A stretch of DNA of 64,000 nucleotides from Variovorax gracilis (GTDB lineage: Bacteria > Pseudomonadota > Gammaproteobacteria > Burkholderiales > Burkholderiaceae_C): contig NZ_JASZYF010000002.1 of assembly GCF_030317115.1 (NCBI RefSeq), forward strand, positions 248,001 through 312,000. The letters run 5' to 3'. The notes beneath the pieces are model-generated. The model was given only the letters and a program-made list of their open reading frames with translations. It did not search any database and was not told the DNA's origin. Position numbers and translations under genes: made by a program. Numbering within the stretch: the stretch's first letter is position 1; each line of letters starts with the position of its first letter. Below, in pieces: positions 36,280-43,995 of the stretch.

Positions 36280-37437
36280 TCACGGAACCAGCTTCCATTG
36301 GCCTTTTTCGAGCTTGACGATGACGCGGGAGCGTTCGTCCGAGCCGTAGCGGTTGTCGGGTTTGAAGTTGTAGACGCTGTGGGTTCCGACCAGCTCCTTG
36401 GTGCTGACGATGGAATCGCGCAGTGCGACGCGGTACGCGGGCGTGCCCGGCTCGCCCTTGGTACGTGCCGCGGCGTCGAGGAACAGCAGCCATGCATCGA
36501 AGGAATACGCCGAGAACGCATCGGTCGGCGGAGCACCGTTGGCCTTCTGGTAGGCCGTGCGGAAATCCATCGACACCTTGCGGATCGGATTGGCGTCGGG
36601 CAACTGCTCGGCAACGATGACCGGGCCGGTCGGTGCCAGGAGGCCTTCGACCGCCGTACCACCGACGCGGACGAAGTCGGGGTTGATGAGCGCATGCATG
36701 CCGTAGATCTGGCCCTTGTAGCCACGATCAGCCAACGCGAGGTAAGGCAATGCGCCCGGCGTACCCGAGGTGCCGGTGATGACGGCGTCGGGACGCAGCG
36801 CGACGATCTTCAGGACCTGGCCGGTGACCGACGAGTCGCCGCGCGCATAGCGCTCGTTCGACACGATCTTGATGCCGGCCGGCTCGGCGCTCTTCTGCAG
36901 CGCGTCATAAACCAGATCGCCCCAGGCATCGGAGAAGCCGATGTAGCCGACCGTCTTCACGCCCGACTGCTTCATGCGCTCGACCACCGCGCTCACCATC
37001 AGCGGCGCCGGCTGCGGCAGCGTAACCATCCATGCGCCTTCGTCACCCGGCAGGTTGGCATTGGCAATGGAGATCAGCGGCGTCTTGGTTTCGCGTGCGA
37101 CGGCGGCGATTGCCAGTGCACCCGGCGAGCCGGCCGTGCCGATGATGACGTCGACCTTGTCCTCGTCGATGAGCTTGCGGGCGTTGCGTGCGGCGGTGGA
37201 AGGGTCCGATGCATCGTCGAGTTGCACCATCTGGATCTTGCGGCCGTTCAGTTCCGACTTATAGGCCACCGCGGCCTTGATGCCCTTCTCGTATGGAATG
37301 CCGAGCGACGACACGGGGCCCGACAGCGAGGTGATGAAACCCACCTTGAGATCGGCTGCCCATGCACTCGCGGCAGACAGGGCGCTGAGGCCAGCGGCAA
37401 TGCCCGCCAGGGCACAGATTCGGGTCAGGACTTTCAT
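36280..37437 (-). CDS. LivK-type substrate-binding protein 3
   Basis: Third paralogous receptor, 385 residues. Signal MKVLTRICALAGIAAGLSAL... ending ASAWAADL, mature start LKVGFITSLSGPVSSLGIPY. Met at 37437 is chosen because GGAGG lies 6 bases upstream and it begins the basic n-region; a Met 27 bp further up is less likely. It is the first gene after a 128 bp gap containing a candidate promoter with TTGACA and the shared operator-like element, so it may head its own transcription unit for the transport genes. Confidence 0.93.
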   Translation of the reverse strand: MKVLTRICALAGIAAGLSALSAASAWAADLKVGFITSLSGPVSSLGIPYEKGIKAAVAYKSELNGRKIQMVQLDDASDPSTAARNARKLIDEDKVDVIIGTAGSPGALAIAAVARETKTPLISIANANLPGDEGAWMVTLPQPAPLMVSAVVERMKQSGVKTVGYIGFSDAWGDLVYDALQKSAEPAGIKIVSNERYARGDSSVTGQVLKIVALRPDAVITGTSGTPGALPYLALADRGYKGQIYGMHALINPDFVRVGGTAVEGLLAPTGPVIVAEQLPDANPIRKVSMDFRTAYQKANGAPPTDAFSAYSFDAWLLFLDAAARTKGEPGTPAYRVALRDSIVSTKELVGTHSVYNFKPDNRYGSDERSRVIVKLEKGQWKLVP

Positions 37438-37462
37438 GCAAACCTCCAGGGGGTGAACAAGC

Positions 37463-37491
37463 ACATGATTTATGAACTATTTAGATGTCAA
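37463..37491 (-). promoter_or_regulatory. Candidate promoter/operator upstream of binding protein 3
   Basis: On the minus strand a perfect -35 TTGACA (37491-37486) is followed after 17 bp by TCATGT (37468-37463), a weak -10. The sequence ATTTAGATGTCAA (37479-37491, plus strand) overlaps the -35 and differs by one base from the element at 25738-25750. The layout matches that upstream of 54441, where TTGACA-N17-TAATGT is seen. This supports a second start point inside the long minus-strand gene array. Confidence 0.5.
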
Positions 37492-37565
37492 GAATGCTAG
37501 CGAGCCGTTGGCGTGGTGACAAGCGAGGGAACGATGAGTTGAGTGGAAGTGCGCGCGTCGCACCG

Positions 37566-38297
37566 CTAGAGGGCCAAACTGCCCACGCTGGTGCCGCCGC
37601 ACACGTAGAGAACCTGCCCCGTGACGAAGCTGCTCGCGGGGTCCACAAAGAAACGCACGGCCCGTGCCACATCCGCCGATTCACCCAATCGCTTGACAGG
37701 TATCGATGCCGCAAGGGCGCGTTCCTTCTCGCTGCCGGCTTCGACGACGTCGTAGAACATGTCGGTGCGAATCGGTCCGGGCGCAACGACGTTGACGGTG
37801 ATGCCGTCGCCCGCGAGTTCCAGCGCCCAGGTGCGCGCCATGCCCAGCATGCCGGCCTTGGTCGCCGAGTAGTTCGTGCGTGTGGCGAGGCCCAGCGCCG
37901 CGCGCGACGACAGGAGCACGACGCGGCCGAAACGCTTCGCGCGCATGGCCGGAAGCGCTGCCTGAACGAGCTGTATCGCGCAACCGAGGTGAAGATCGAC
38001 CAACGCATCGAGATCGTCGAGCTTCACATCCGCCAGCAGCGCGGGGCGGATCACGCCGGCGTTGTGGACCACCGTCGTCAACTCGAAGCGGTTGACCAGA
38101 TCTGTCACCGCTTGCGCCGTTGCTGCGCGGTCCGCGAGATCGACTTCGATGCTGTGCAGCTTCGGGTGATCGATGCCGGAGGGGCGGCGCGCGAGCGACA
38201 CCACCTCGTAGCCCTGGGCCAGCAGGTCTTCGCAGATCGCCTTGCCGATGCCCGCGCTGCCGCCGGTAACCGCGGCGACCTTGGGTGCTGCGCTCAT
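37566..38297 (-). CDS. SDR-family oxidoreductase
   Basis: Classical SDR of 243 residues. Cofactor motif TGGSAGIG, VHNAGVIRPA in place of the NNAG motif, catalytic LLSSRAALGLATRTNYSATKAG, and the C-terminal GQVLYVCGGTSVG. Its start overlaps the stop of the cyclase/isatin-hydrolase-like gene in an ATGA, so the two are translationally coupled. In an isatin pathway it could oxidise dioxindole to isatin just before hydrolysis; this is inference from the coupling, not from residues. Confidence 0.9.
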   Translation of the reverse strand: MSAAPKVAAVTGGSAGIGKAICEDLLAQGYEVVSLARRPSGIDHPKLHSIEVDLADRAATAQAVTDLVNRFELTTVVHNAGVIRPALLADVKLDDLDALVDLHLGCAIQLVQAALPAMRAKRFGRVVLLSSRAALGLATRTNYSATKAGMLGMARTWALELAGDGITVNVVAPGPIRTDMFYDVVEAGSEKERALAASIPVKRLGESADVARAVRFFVDPASSFVTGQVLYVCGGTSVGSLAL

Positions 38298-39106
38298 GGC
38301 TGTGCTCCGATCAGCGCAAGAACGCGCAAGGGACTGCCACTGCCCTTCTCTATCTTGAGCGGCGGGCAGATCAGCACCGCGCCGGATGGCGGCAACAGAT
38401 CGAGGTTGCTGAGGCATTGCAGGCCGTAGCGCCCGGCGCCGTGCATGTAGTAGTGGCAAGGGTACGGCGGCCTGAGGTGGTAGCCCTGTCCCGCGTCGGT
38501 GCCGATGGCTTCGGAGCCGAAGCCGAGCACGTCGCGCTGCTCGACCAGGAAGCGCACGGCTTCGGTGCTCGGTCCCGGCGTGTGCTGGCCCGTCTCGTCG
38601 AAGTTCTGATAGGCCTCGGGGTCCTGGCGCTTCGACCAGTCGGTGCGCATCAGCACCCAGGCGTCCTTCGGGATACGCCCGTGGCTCGCTTCGTATTGCT
38701 CGATGTCCTCGATGGTGAGCAGGTAGTCGGGGTCGTCCTTCACCTGCGGCGAACAATCGATCACGCAGGCGGGCGCAACGAAGTGCTGCACGGGAATCGT
38801 GTCCACCGAGTTGTTCGGAAGGTCGCGGCCGGAGATCCAGTGGATGGGCGCATCGAAGTGCGTGCCCGTGTGCTCGCCGCAGGAAAAGTTGTTCCAGTAC
38901 CAGCCCGGGCCGCGCTCGTCGTACTTCGACACTTCCTCGATGCGGAAGGGCCAGCACTGGCCCATCTCGGGCGGCAGCGCGATCTGCGGGAACTCGGGCG
39001 TCAGGGTCTGCGTGAGGTCGATCACGCGGATGCGTCCCGTCGCCATTGCGCTCACCAGCCCACCGAGGATTTCGGCGGTGGACATCATTTGGGTGGCAGT
39101 GGTCAT
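38294..39106 (-). CDS. Cyclase-family metal-dependent hydrolase, probable isatin hydrolase
   Basis: Protein of 270 residues of the cyclase/kynurenine-formamidase family. Residues 79-89 are HTGTHFDAPIH, which fits the HxGTHxDxPxH metal-binding motif described for manganese-dependent isatin hydrolase; a further histidine-rich segment GQGYHLRPPYPCHYYMHG lies in the C-terminal half. Isatin hydrolase opens isatin to isatinate on the way to anthranilate. Coupled by ATGA to the SDR downstream. AGGAA lies 8 bases upstream of the start at 39106. Family members also cleave N-formylkynurenine or other cyclic amides, so the isatin call leans on the locus context. Confidence 0.8.
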   Translation of the reverse strand: MTTATQMMSTAEILGGLVSAMATGRIRVIDLTQTLTPEFPQIALPPEMGQCWPFRIEEVSKYDERGPGWYWNNFSCGEHTGTHFDAPIHWISGRDLPNNSVDTIPVQHFVAPACVIDCSPQVKDDPDYLLTIEDIEQYEASHGRIPKDAWVLMRTDWSKRQDPEAYQNFDETGQHTPGPSTEAVRFLVEQRDVLGFGSEAIGTDAGQGYHLRPPYPCHYYMHGAGRYGLQCLSNLDLLPPSGAVLICPPLKIEKGSGSPLRVLALIGAQP

Positions 39107-39144
39107 TGCGTCGTTCCTGAACTTGGTTGGGTCATCTGCCGGAA

Positions 39145-39233
39145 ATACCGCGGATCCGGCTCTGCCGGCCCGCAGATATGGCCCCCTGCAAGGGGGTGGG
39201 CGGCCACACGAAGCGGGCAAGCCTGGGGGTGTG
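39145..39233 (+). repeat. Intergenic structured repeat, copy 4 (abuts stop codon)
   Basis: ATACC-GCGG...CCGC-A-GATAT (one mismatch in the outer pairing), inner CCGGC/GCCGG, then CCCCCTGCAAGGGGG and the tail GCGGGCAAGCCTGGGGGTG, ending 3 bases from the stop of the gene at 39234. It fills most of the gap to the cyclase start. Confidence 0.85.
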
Positions 39234-40487
39234 TCATTGGCCGCCCGCAGCGAGTTCGCGTTCGAGAATCTTGGGGTTGTCGCGCCAGCGCTCCAGCCAT
39301 TCCTGCGCCACGTCGCCGGGATACACGTCCTCGACGCCGTCCCGCAACGCCTTGACGATCGCATTCGCCAATGCGCCGCCGCCAAGCTTGGGCGGTGGCG
39401 TGTGCTGGTTCCATTCGTCGTCGATGGGGCCAGGGAACACGTTGACCACGCGGATGCCGGCCGGCCGCATTTCGGCGCGCAGGCATTGCGCGAGCGAATG
39501 CGCTGCCGCCTTCGACGCGCTGAAAGTGCCGTGCGGAGGGAAATTGCTCAGCGCATAGATCGACAGCAGGTTGACCCACGCCGTCGCCCCCGTCACGCCG
39601 TCGGCAGACCGCCCCCTGAGCGCCGGACCGAACTCCTGCGCGAGCCGCAGCAAGCCGAAGTAGTTGATGTCCATCTCGGCCTTGGCAACGTCCGTGCCGC
39701 GCCGCGCGCCGATGCCGAAGCTGCGATGCACCTCGGCGTTGTTGATCACGATGTCGACCTTGCCGCCGATCTCGCCGGCCAGTTCGCTCACCGAGCGACC
39801 ATTGGTCAGGTCGAGCGGCACCAGCGTGACTTGCGGCAAGGCGGTGATGTCGTCGAGCCCGCCCATCTTCTTCCATGGCTCGGCATGGCCGACCCACACG
39901 ATGTCCGCACCGGCCTTGACCAGCGCACGCACGATCGCCTGCCCCACCTCGGTCTTGCCATCGGTCACAAGGACCTTGCGGAATTTCGGGTCGCTCGTCA
40001 TTTCTCTCAGCATCTTGTCGTCAGCCATGTGGAGGCTCCCTTCGTTCGGAAATCCAATGAGTACGGCCTGGCCCGCGCGATCGAGCCGGGCGCCGACGCG
40101 CACGCGAGCGGGTGCATCGCCGACTTCACCATGCAGGTGGACCATCAGCGTCGGTCCTGCGTCGAGGTGCACGAGACCCAACCGCCACGGCAACCGCTCG
40201 CGAAAGAACAGGTCATTGCTGTGGTGCAGGGTGGTGCTGCTGAGCAGTTCGCCCTCGCCGCTCTGCTCGCGCCAGTGCAGGCGCGGCGAGAGGCATTTGT
40301 GGCAGGCCTCGCGCGGCGGGTATTGCACGGTGCCGCAGTCCTCGCAGGTCTGCAGTTCGAAGCGGCCTTCGGCGGCGGCGGCAGTGATGCCGAGCGCCAC
40401 GCGCCCGCGCGCCCATGGCGGCAGATTCATCTGCCGCGTGCGGAGCACCGGATTCTTGCGCTTGGGGCGCATCAGGGGCATCGTCAT
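39234..40487 (-). CDS. DUF35 (zinc ribbon/OB-fold) - degenerate SDR fusion protein
   Basis: Two domains in 417 residues. Residues 40-150 are a DUF35 module: zinc-ribbon cysteines 48, 51, 62 and 65 (CEDCGTVQYPPREACHKC) and an OB-fold. DUF35 proteins partner thiolase-like enzymes such as the one encoded next. Residues 170-417 are an SDR fold, but the nucleotide loop is TDGKTEVG rather than TGxxxGxG, NNAG is NNAE, and the catalytic Tyr of YxxxK is Phe322 (GTFSASK). It is therefore probably not a normal dehydrogenase. An internal ATG at 40028 (residue 154) has GGGAG 7 bases upstream, so a free SDR domain might also be made. GGAGG precedes the start at 40487. Confidence 0.85.
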   Translation of the reverse strand: MTMPLMRPKRKNPVLRTRQMNLPPWARGRVALGITAAAAEGRFELQTCEDCGTVQYPPREACHKCLSPRLHWREQSGEGELLSSTTLHHSNDLFFRERLPWRLGLVHLDAGPTLMVHLHGEVGDAPARVRVGARLDRAGQAVLIGFPNEGSLHMADDKMLREMTSDPKFRKVLVTDGKTEVGQAIVRALVKAGADIVWVGHAEPWKKMGGLDDITALPQVTLVPLDLTNGRSVSELAGEIGGKVDIVINNAEVHRSFGIGARRGTDVAKAEMDINYFGLLRLAQEFGPALRGRSADGVTGATAWVNLLSIYALSNFPPHGTFSASKAAAHSLAQCLRAEMRPAGIRVVNVFPGPIDDEWNQHTPPPKLGGGALANAIVKALRDGVEDVYPGDVAQEWLERWRDNPKILERELAAGGQ

Positions 40488-40496
40488 GGCGCCTCC

Positions 40497-40569
40497 GCCG
40501 GGCCTCCCCAAGGCAGGCGCGCAGCCCCCTCGGGAGGCAGTGCAGCCGCGCAGCGGCAAACGTGGGGGT
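40497..40569 (+). repeat. Intergenic structured repeat, copy 5 (divergent, abuts stop codon)
   Basis: A degenerate copy: CGCCGGGCCTCCCC, then AGCCCCCTCGGGAGGC as a weaker second hairpin, GCCGCGCAGCGGC, and the tail AACGTGGGGGT ending directly at the stop codon of the thiolase-like gene. Placement and tail are conserved although the stems differ from copies 2, 3 and 6. Confidence 0.55.
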
Positions 40570-41745
40570 TCATCGTTCTGCCCTCCCGAGGATGACTGCG
40601 CCTGTGCACAGGCAACGGTCGTAGGTCACCATGCCGAAGCCGGCGACAAGGCCCATCTGGGCACCAGGCACGGTACGCGGCCCTGCAGTGTCCGTGAGTT
40701 GCCGGATGGCCTCGGTCATGCCGAGGAAGCCGCCCGCCGCGCCGGCCTGCCCGGCCGAGAGTTGGCCGCCGCTGGTGTTGTTGGGAAAGCTGCCGTCGTT
40801 CGTCATCGTGTGCGAACGCACGAAGGCGGAGCCCTCGCCTTTCTCGCAGAAGCCGAGGTCCTCGAACTGCATCATCACGATCACCGGGTAGTCGTCGTAG
40901 GTCTGCACGAAGTCGATCTCCGAAGGTGCTGCACCTGCCTGGGCGTAGAGATCGTCCCGGTCCACGCGCCAGCCGCCGCGGATCATCACGGGATCTTCCG
41001 AGTACGCGTTGTGCCGCTCGATTGCGCCGCGAATCACCACGTGGGCCAGCCCCAGGTCGCGCGCACGTTCCTCGCTCATTACCAGGAAAGCTTCCGCGCC
41101 CGCGCAGGGCATCACGCAATCGAACAGGTGGATCGGATCGGAGATCGGCCGCGCGGCGATGTACTCATCGAGCGTCAGCGGCTTCTTGAACATTGCGTGA
41201 GGGTTCCTGAGCGCGTTGCTGCGCTGGTCGACCGCGATGCGGCCGAAATCCTCGCGGGTCGCGCCGAAGGTACGCATGTAGTGCGCGGTAATGAAGGCGA
41301 AGATCGAATTGGGTCCACCCGATCCGTAGGGATAGGTCGCGTCGCGCGCGAAGTTGCTGAAGCTGCCCAGCGTCTGACGGAAGGAGTCGACGTGGTTGGT
41401 ATCGGCCGCGACACAGGCAACCACGTCGGCATCGCCCGACTGCACCGCACGCGCCGCGCGCCGCAGGCACATCACGCCCGAGGCGCCACCGGTCGGCATG
41501 TGGTCGAGCCAGCGCGGCGAGAGGCCCAGATGCTGCGTCACGCCGACCGCCGTGTCGGGCGCGAGCGAGAAGCTGCTGACGCAGAGGCCGTCGATCTGCT
41601 CCTTCTTGACGCCGCTGGCCTGCACCAGCGCCTCGATCGCCTGGCCGAGGAACCAGTGCGCGGTGCGCGTCGAATAGCGCACGTAGGGCACGGTGACCGG
41701 CACGGCGACTGCCACGCCTTCGTACGAGAGTCGGCGTTTCGTCAT
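40570..41745 (-). CDS. Thiolase-superfamily protein without nucleophilic cysteine (SCP2/Ltp2-like)
   Basis: Thiolase-fold protein of 391 residues. Where true thiolases have the reactive cysteine loop, this one reads MPTGGASGVMCL, with glycine at the Cys position (Gly86-87), and the C-terminal GHP motif is replaced by NNTSGGQLSAGQAGAAGG. This pattern is that of the Ltp2-type lipid-transfer/aldolase branch, whose members work with a DUF35 partner to cleave a beta-hydroxyacyl-CoA. The DUF35-SDR gene follows directly, and the CoA ligase precedes with an ATGA overlap. A retro-aldol cleavage step in side-chain removal is a reasonable hypothesis; it is not demonstrated. Confidence 0.85.
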   Translation of the reverse strand: MTKRRLSYEGVAVAVPVTVPYVRYSTRTAHWFLGQAIEALVQASGVKKEQIDGLCVSSFSLAPDTAVGVTQHLGLSPRWLDHMPTGGASGVMCLRRAARAVQSGDADVVACVAADTNHVDSFRQTLGSFSNFARDATYPYGSGGPNSIFAFITAHYMRTFGATREDFGRIAVDQRSNALRNPHAMFKKPLTLDEYIAARPISDPIHLFDCVMPCAGAEAFLVMSEERARDLGLAHVVIRGAIERHNAYSEDPVMIRGGWRVDRDDLYAQAGAAPSEIDFVQTYDDYPVIVMMQFEDLGFCEKGEGSAFVRSHTMTNDGSFPNNTSGGQLSAGQAGAAGGFLGMTEAIRQLTDTAGPRTVPGAQMGLVAGFGMVTYDRCLCTGAVILGRAER

Positions 41746-43364
41746 CCTTGCCTCTTTTTCATCGAGCGCGTGTCGATGCAGTGGGCCTGCCCGGGCAGCG
41801 CCTGCGCGAGTTCGCGCAACTGGCCGCGCTGGATCTTCTGCGAGGCGGTGAGCGGCAGCGCATCGACGAAGGCGATGTAGCCCGGTGCCTTGTAGTAGGC
41901 CAGTTGCGCGAGCGCATGCTCCACGATGCTGGCCGCGACCTGCGAGGGCGAGGACGCGTCCACGTCGTCGCGCATGACGATGCAGGCCAGCACCTCGTCG
42001 CCGCGCACCGCATCCGGCGTGGCGGCCACAGCGGACGTCTTCACGGCCGGGTGCTGGTTGAGCACGCTCTCCACTTCGACCGCCGAGATGTTCTCGCCGC
42101 TGCGGCGGATCACGTTCTTCTTGCGGTCGACAAAGTAGTAGTTGCCTTCGCCATCTCGCCGCACCATGTCGCCGGTGCGGAACCAGCCGCCGGCCCAGGC
42201 TTCGCGGGTTGCTTCCTCATCCTTCAAGTAGCCGGAGAAGAAGTAGCGCTTGGGGTCGGCACCCGAAGACCGCACCAGCAGTTCGCCCGGCGTTCCGTCG
42301 GGCGCGTCGCGGCCTTCGTCGTCCACGAGCCGGATCTCGACGAACGCCTCGCGGCGGCCGAAGCAGCTCGTGCCGACATGGCGCGGCTCATGGTTCGCCA
42401 TTACGCAGGCAGCGGCGCCGGTTTCCGTCATGGCCCAGGCCTCGACCAGCGGGAAGCCGAAGCGCGACTCGAAAGGCGCGTGGTTCTTCCGGTCCACGCC
42501 GGCACCAAAGCCCCAGCGAATGGCGTGCTCGCGGTCGGACGCCATCTCGGGTGCCGACAGCAGCATGGCGGGCATCACCCCCAGGTAGTGCGCGATGGTC
42601 GCGCCGCTCTCGCGCGCGCTCTGCAGCCACGATTTCGGATGGAAGCGATCGAGCTGTACCAGGCAGCCACCCGCGACCAGCACGACCATCGTCGAGAACG
42701 CCATGGCGTTCACATGGTTGAGTGGCAGCGGGGTGATGATGCGCTCTGCATCGGGGCGGACCGGGCAGAGGTCGCCGAGTTCCGCATACCACTGGCCCGC
42801 CCGCAGGAAGTATTCATTGCTCAGCATGCAACCTTTCGGGCGGCCGGTGGTGCCCGAGGTGTAGAGCAGCGCGCATTCGGTGGCGACCCCGATCGCCTCC
42901 GCGGCGCGTGGAGGCACGGTTCTCGATGGCGGCACGGCGGCGTCCGGCCCCATCGTCTCGAAGGCGATGCCAGCCGTCTCGGCGGCGGCTCGCAGGTCAT
43001 CCGCGCGATGCGGGAGCGTCACGGCCAGGCCGATCTCGCTGTGACCGATCAGGTAGCTCAGTTCCGCCGCGCGCATTTCGGCATTGATCGGTACCACGCT
43101 CACGCCCAACGCGTTCAGCGCAAACCAATGGAAGAGAAAGGCCGGCCGGTTTTCCAGCAGCAGGCCGACGCGATGACCGTGGCCGTAGCCTGCCTTGGCG
43201 TAGGCCAGCTTCAGCCGCTCGACTTCGGCGGCAGCCTTGCTCCAGGAAATGGGGCCGGGTTCGACGCCGTAGGCCGTCGCAGTGACCAACTCGGTGAACA
43301 GGAACTCGGCGTGTGGCGTGCGCCGTGCGCTTGCGCTGAAGGCGTCGTGAACGGTAGCGTTCAT
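41742..43364 (-). CDS. AMP-forming acyl-CoA ligase
   Basis: ANL-family CoA ligase of 540 residues. P-loop [14 protein letters not shown], adenine-binding VEAWAMTETGAAA, WFRTGDMV, and hinge YFVDRKKNVIRRSGENISAVEVE are intact, as is the C-terminal lysine region SQKIQRGQL. It is the second ligase in the island and a distant paralogue of that at 26543. The start follows the dioxygenase small-subunit stop by 7 bp, and its stop overlaps the thiolase-like start (ATGA), so it is part of a tight oxygenase - ligase - thiolase-like unit. The likely substrate is the acid made by the adjacent oxygenase. Confidence 0.92.
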   Translation of the reverse strand: MNATVHDAFSASARRTPHAEFLFTELVTATAYGVEPGPISWSKAAAEVERLKLAYAKAGYGHGHRVGLLLENRPAFLFHWFALNALGVSVVPINAEMRAAELSYLIGHSEIGLAVTLPHRADDLRAAAETAGIAFETMGPDAAVPPSRTVPPRAAEAIGVATECALLYTSGTTGRPKGCMLSNEYFLRAGQWYAELGDLCPVRPDAERIITPLPLNHVNAMAFSTMVVLVAGGCLVQLDRFHPKSWLQSARESGATIAHYLGVMPAMLLSAPEMASDREHAIRWGFGAGVDRKNHAPFESRFGFPLVEAWAMTETGAAACVMANHEPRHVGTSCFGRREAFVEIRLVDDEGRDAPDGTPGELLVRSSGADPKRYFFSGYLKDEEATREAWAGGWFRTGDMVRRDGEGNYYFVDRKKNVIRRSGENISAVEVESVLNQHPAVKTSAVAATPDAVRGDEVLACIVMRDDVDASSPSQVAASIVEHALAQLAYYKAPGYIAFVDALPLTASQKIQRGQLRELAQALPGQAHCIDTRSMKKRQG

Positions 43365-43371
43365 GGTCTGC

Positions 43372-43854
43372 CTAGATGAAGAGCTGCACGGCCGGCAGGG
43401 CGGCATCGCAGTTGAGCAGGTTCACACGCTTCAGCGTCATGCGCAGCGCGCCGCCCTCCACCGAGAGGTGGTGGAAGAAGGTGCCTACGTAGAACTGCAG
43501 CTCGTCACCCTGCGACTCGGTGTAGTGGAACTCCGTGCGCACGACATAGCGATTCGCATCGGCATCGAATTCCTCGACCGTCGGCGTTTGCAGCAGGTGG
43601 TGGCAACGGCTCGGCGGCTGCTGCGAGAACGCGCGCGGGCTCTTGAGGCGCTCGATGCGCAGGTCGCGCAGCAGCTTGTCCTCGTAGAGATGCGAGGTGT
43701 GGTTGATGCCGTCCTCCTGGTCGGGGACGAGCGGGACCCAGTAGAACGCGTCGTCGGCGAAGAGCGCATTCCATTCCTCGTAGCGCTTGGCATCAAGCAG
43801 GCGCGATTCGTTCACCACGAAGTCGATCAGGTCCTGGCGAGTCATTTCGGTCAT
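43372..43854 (-). CDS. iadE: Rieske dioxygenase small (beta) subunit, IadE-like
   Basis: Small subunit of a ring-hydroxylating dioxygenase, 160 residues. RQDLIDFVVNESRLLDAKRY, DDAFYWVPLVPD, LRIERLKSPRAFSQQPPSRC and the end LPAVQLFI are typical. A GGAG 8 bases upstream supports Met 43854. A structured repeat separates it from the large subunit, in contrast to the overlapping second pair. In Variovorax the genes iadD and iadE were reported as necessary and sufficient for indole-3-acetate degradation; I assign this pair because it lies next to the reductase and the regulator-proximal end, which is inference. Confidence 0.85.
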   Translation of the reverse strand: MTEMTRQDLIDFVVNESRLLDAKRYEEWNALFADDAFYWVPLVPDQEDGINHTSHLYEDKLLRDLRIERLKSPRAFSQQPPSRCHHLLQTPTVEEFDADANRYVVRTEFHYTESQGDELQFYVGTFFHHLSVEGGALRMTLKRVNLLNCDAALPAVQLFI

Positions 43855-43902
43855 TCCATCATCTCCATCACACTGCAACACCCGCACGCCGCCAGTTCGC
43901 GA

Positions 43903-43995
43903 AACACCGTGGAACCGGCTTCGCCGGGCCACTGGTGTTGCCCCCTCGAAGGGGGTCGGCGAAGCGACACGAAGTGCGCGAAGACTGGGGGTGGG
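43903..43995 (+). repeat. Intergenic structured repeat, copy 6 (abuts stop codon)
   Basis: AACACC-GTGG...CCAC-T-GGTGTT with inner CCGGC/GCCGG, then CCCCCTCGAAGGGGG and the tail GCGCGAAGACTGGGGGTG, ending 3 bases from the stop of the large-subunit gene. Both the outer arm (AACACC/GGTGTT) and the middle arm (GTGG/CCAC instead of GCGG/CCGC) changed on both sides, so pairing is preserved. Confidence 0.88.
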
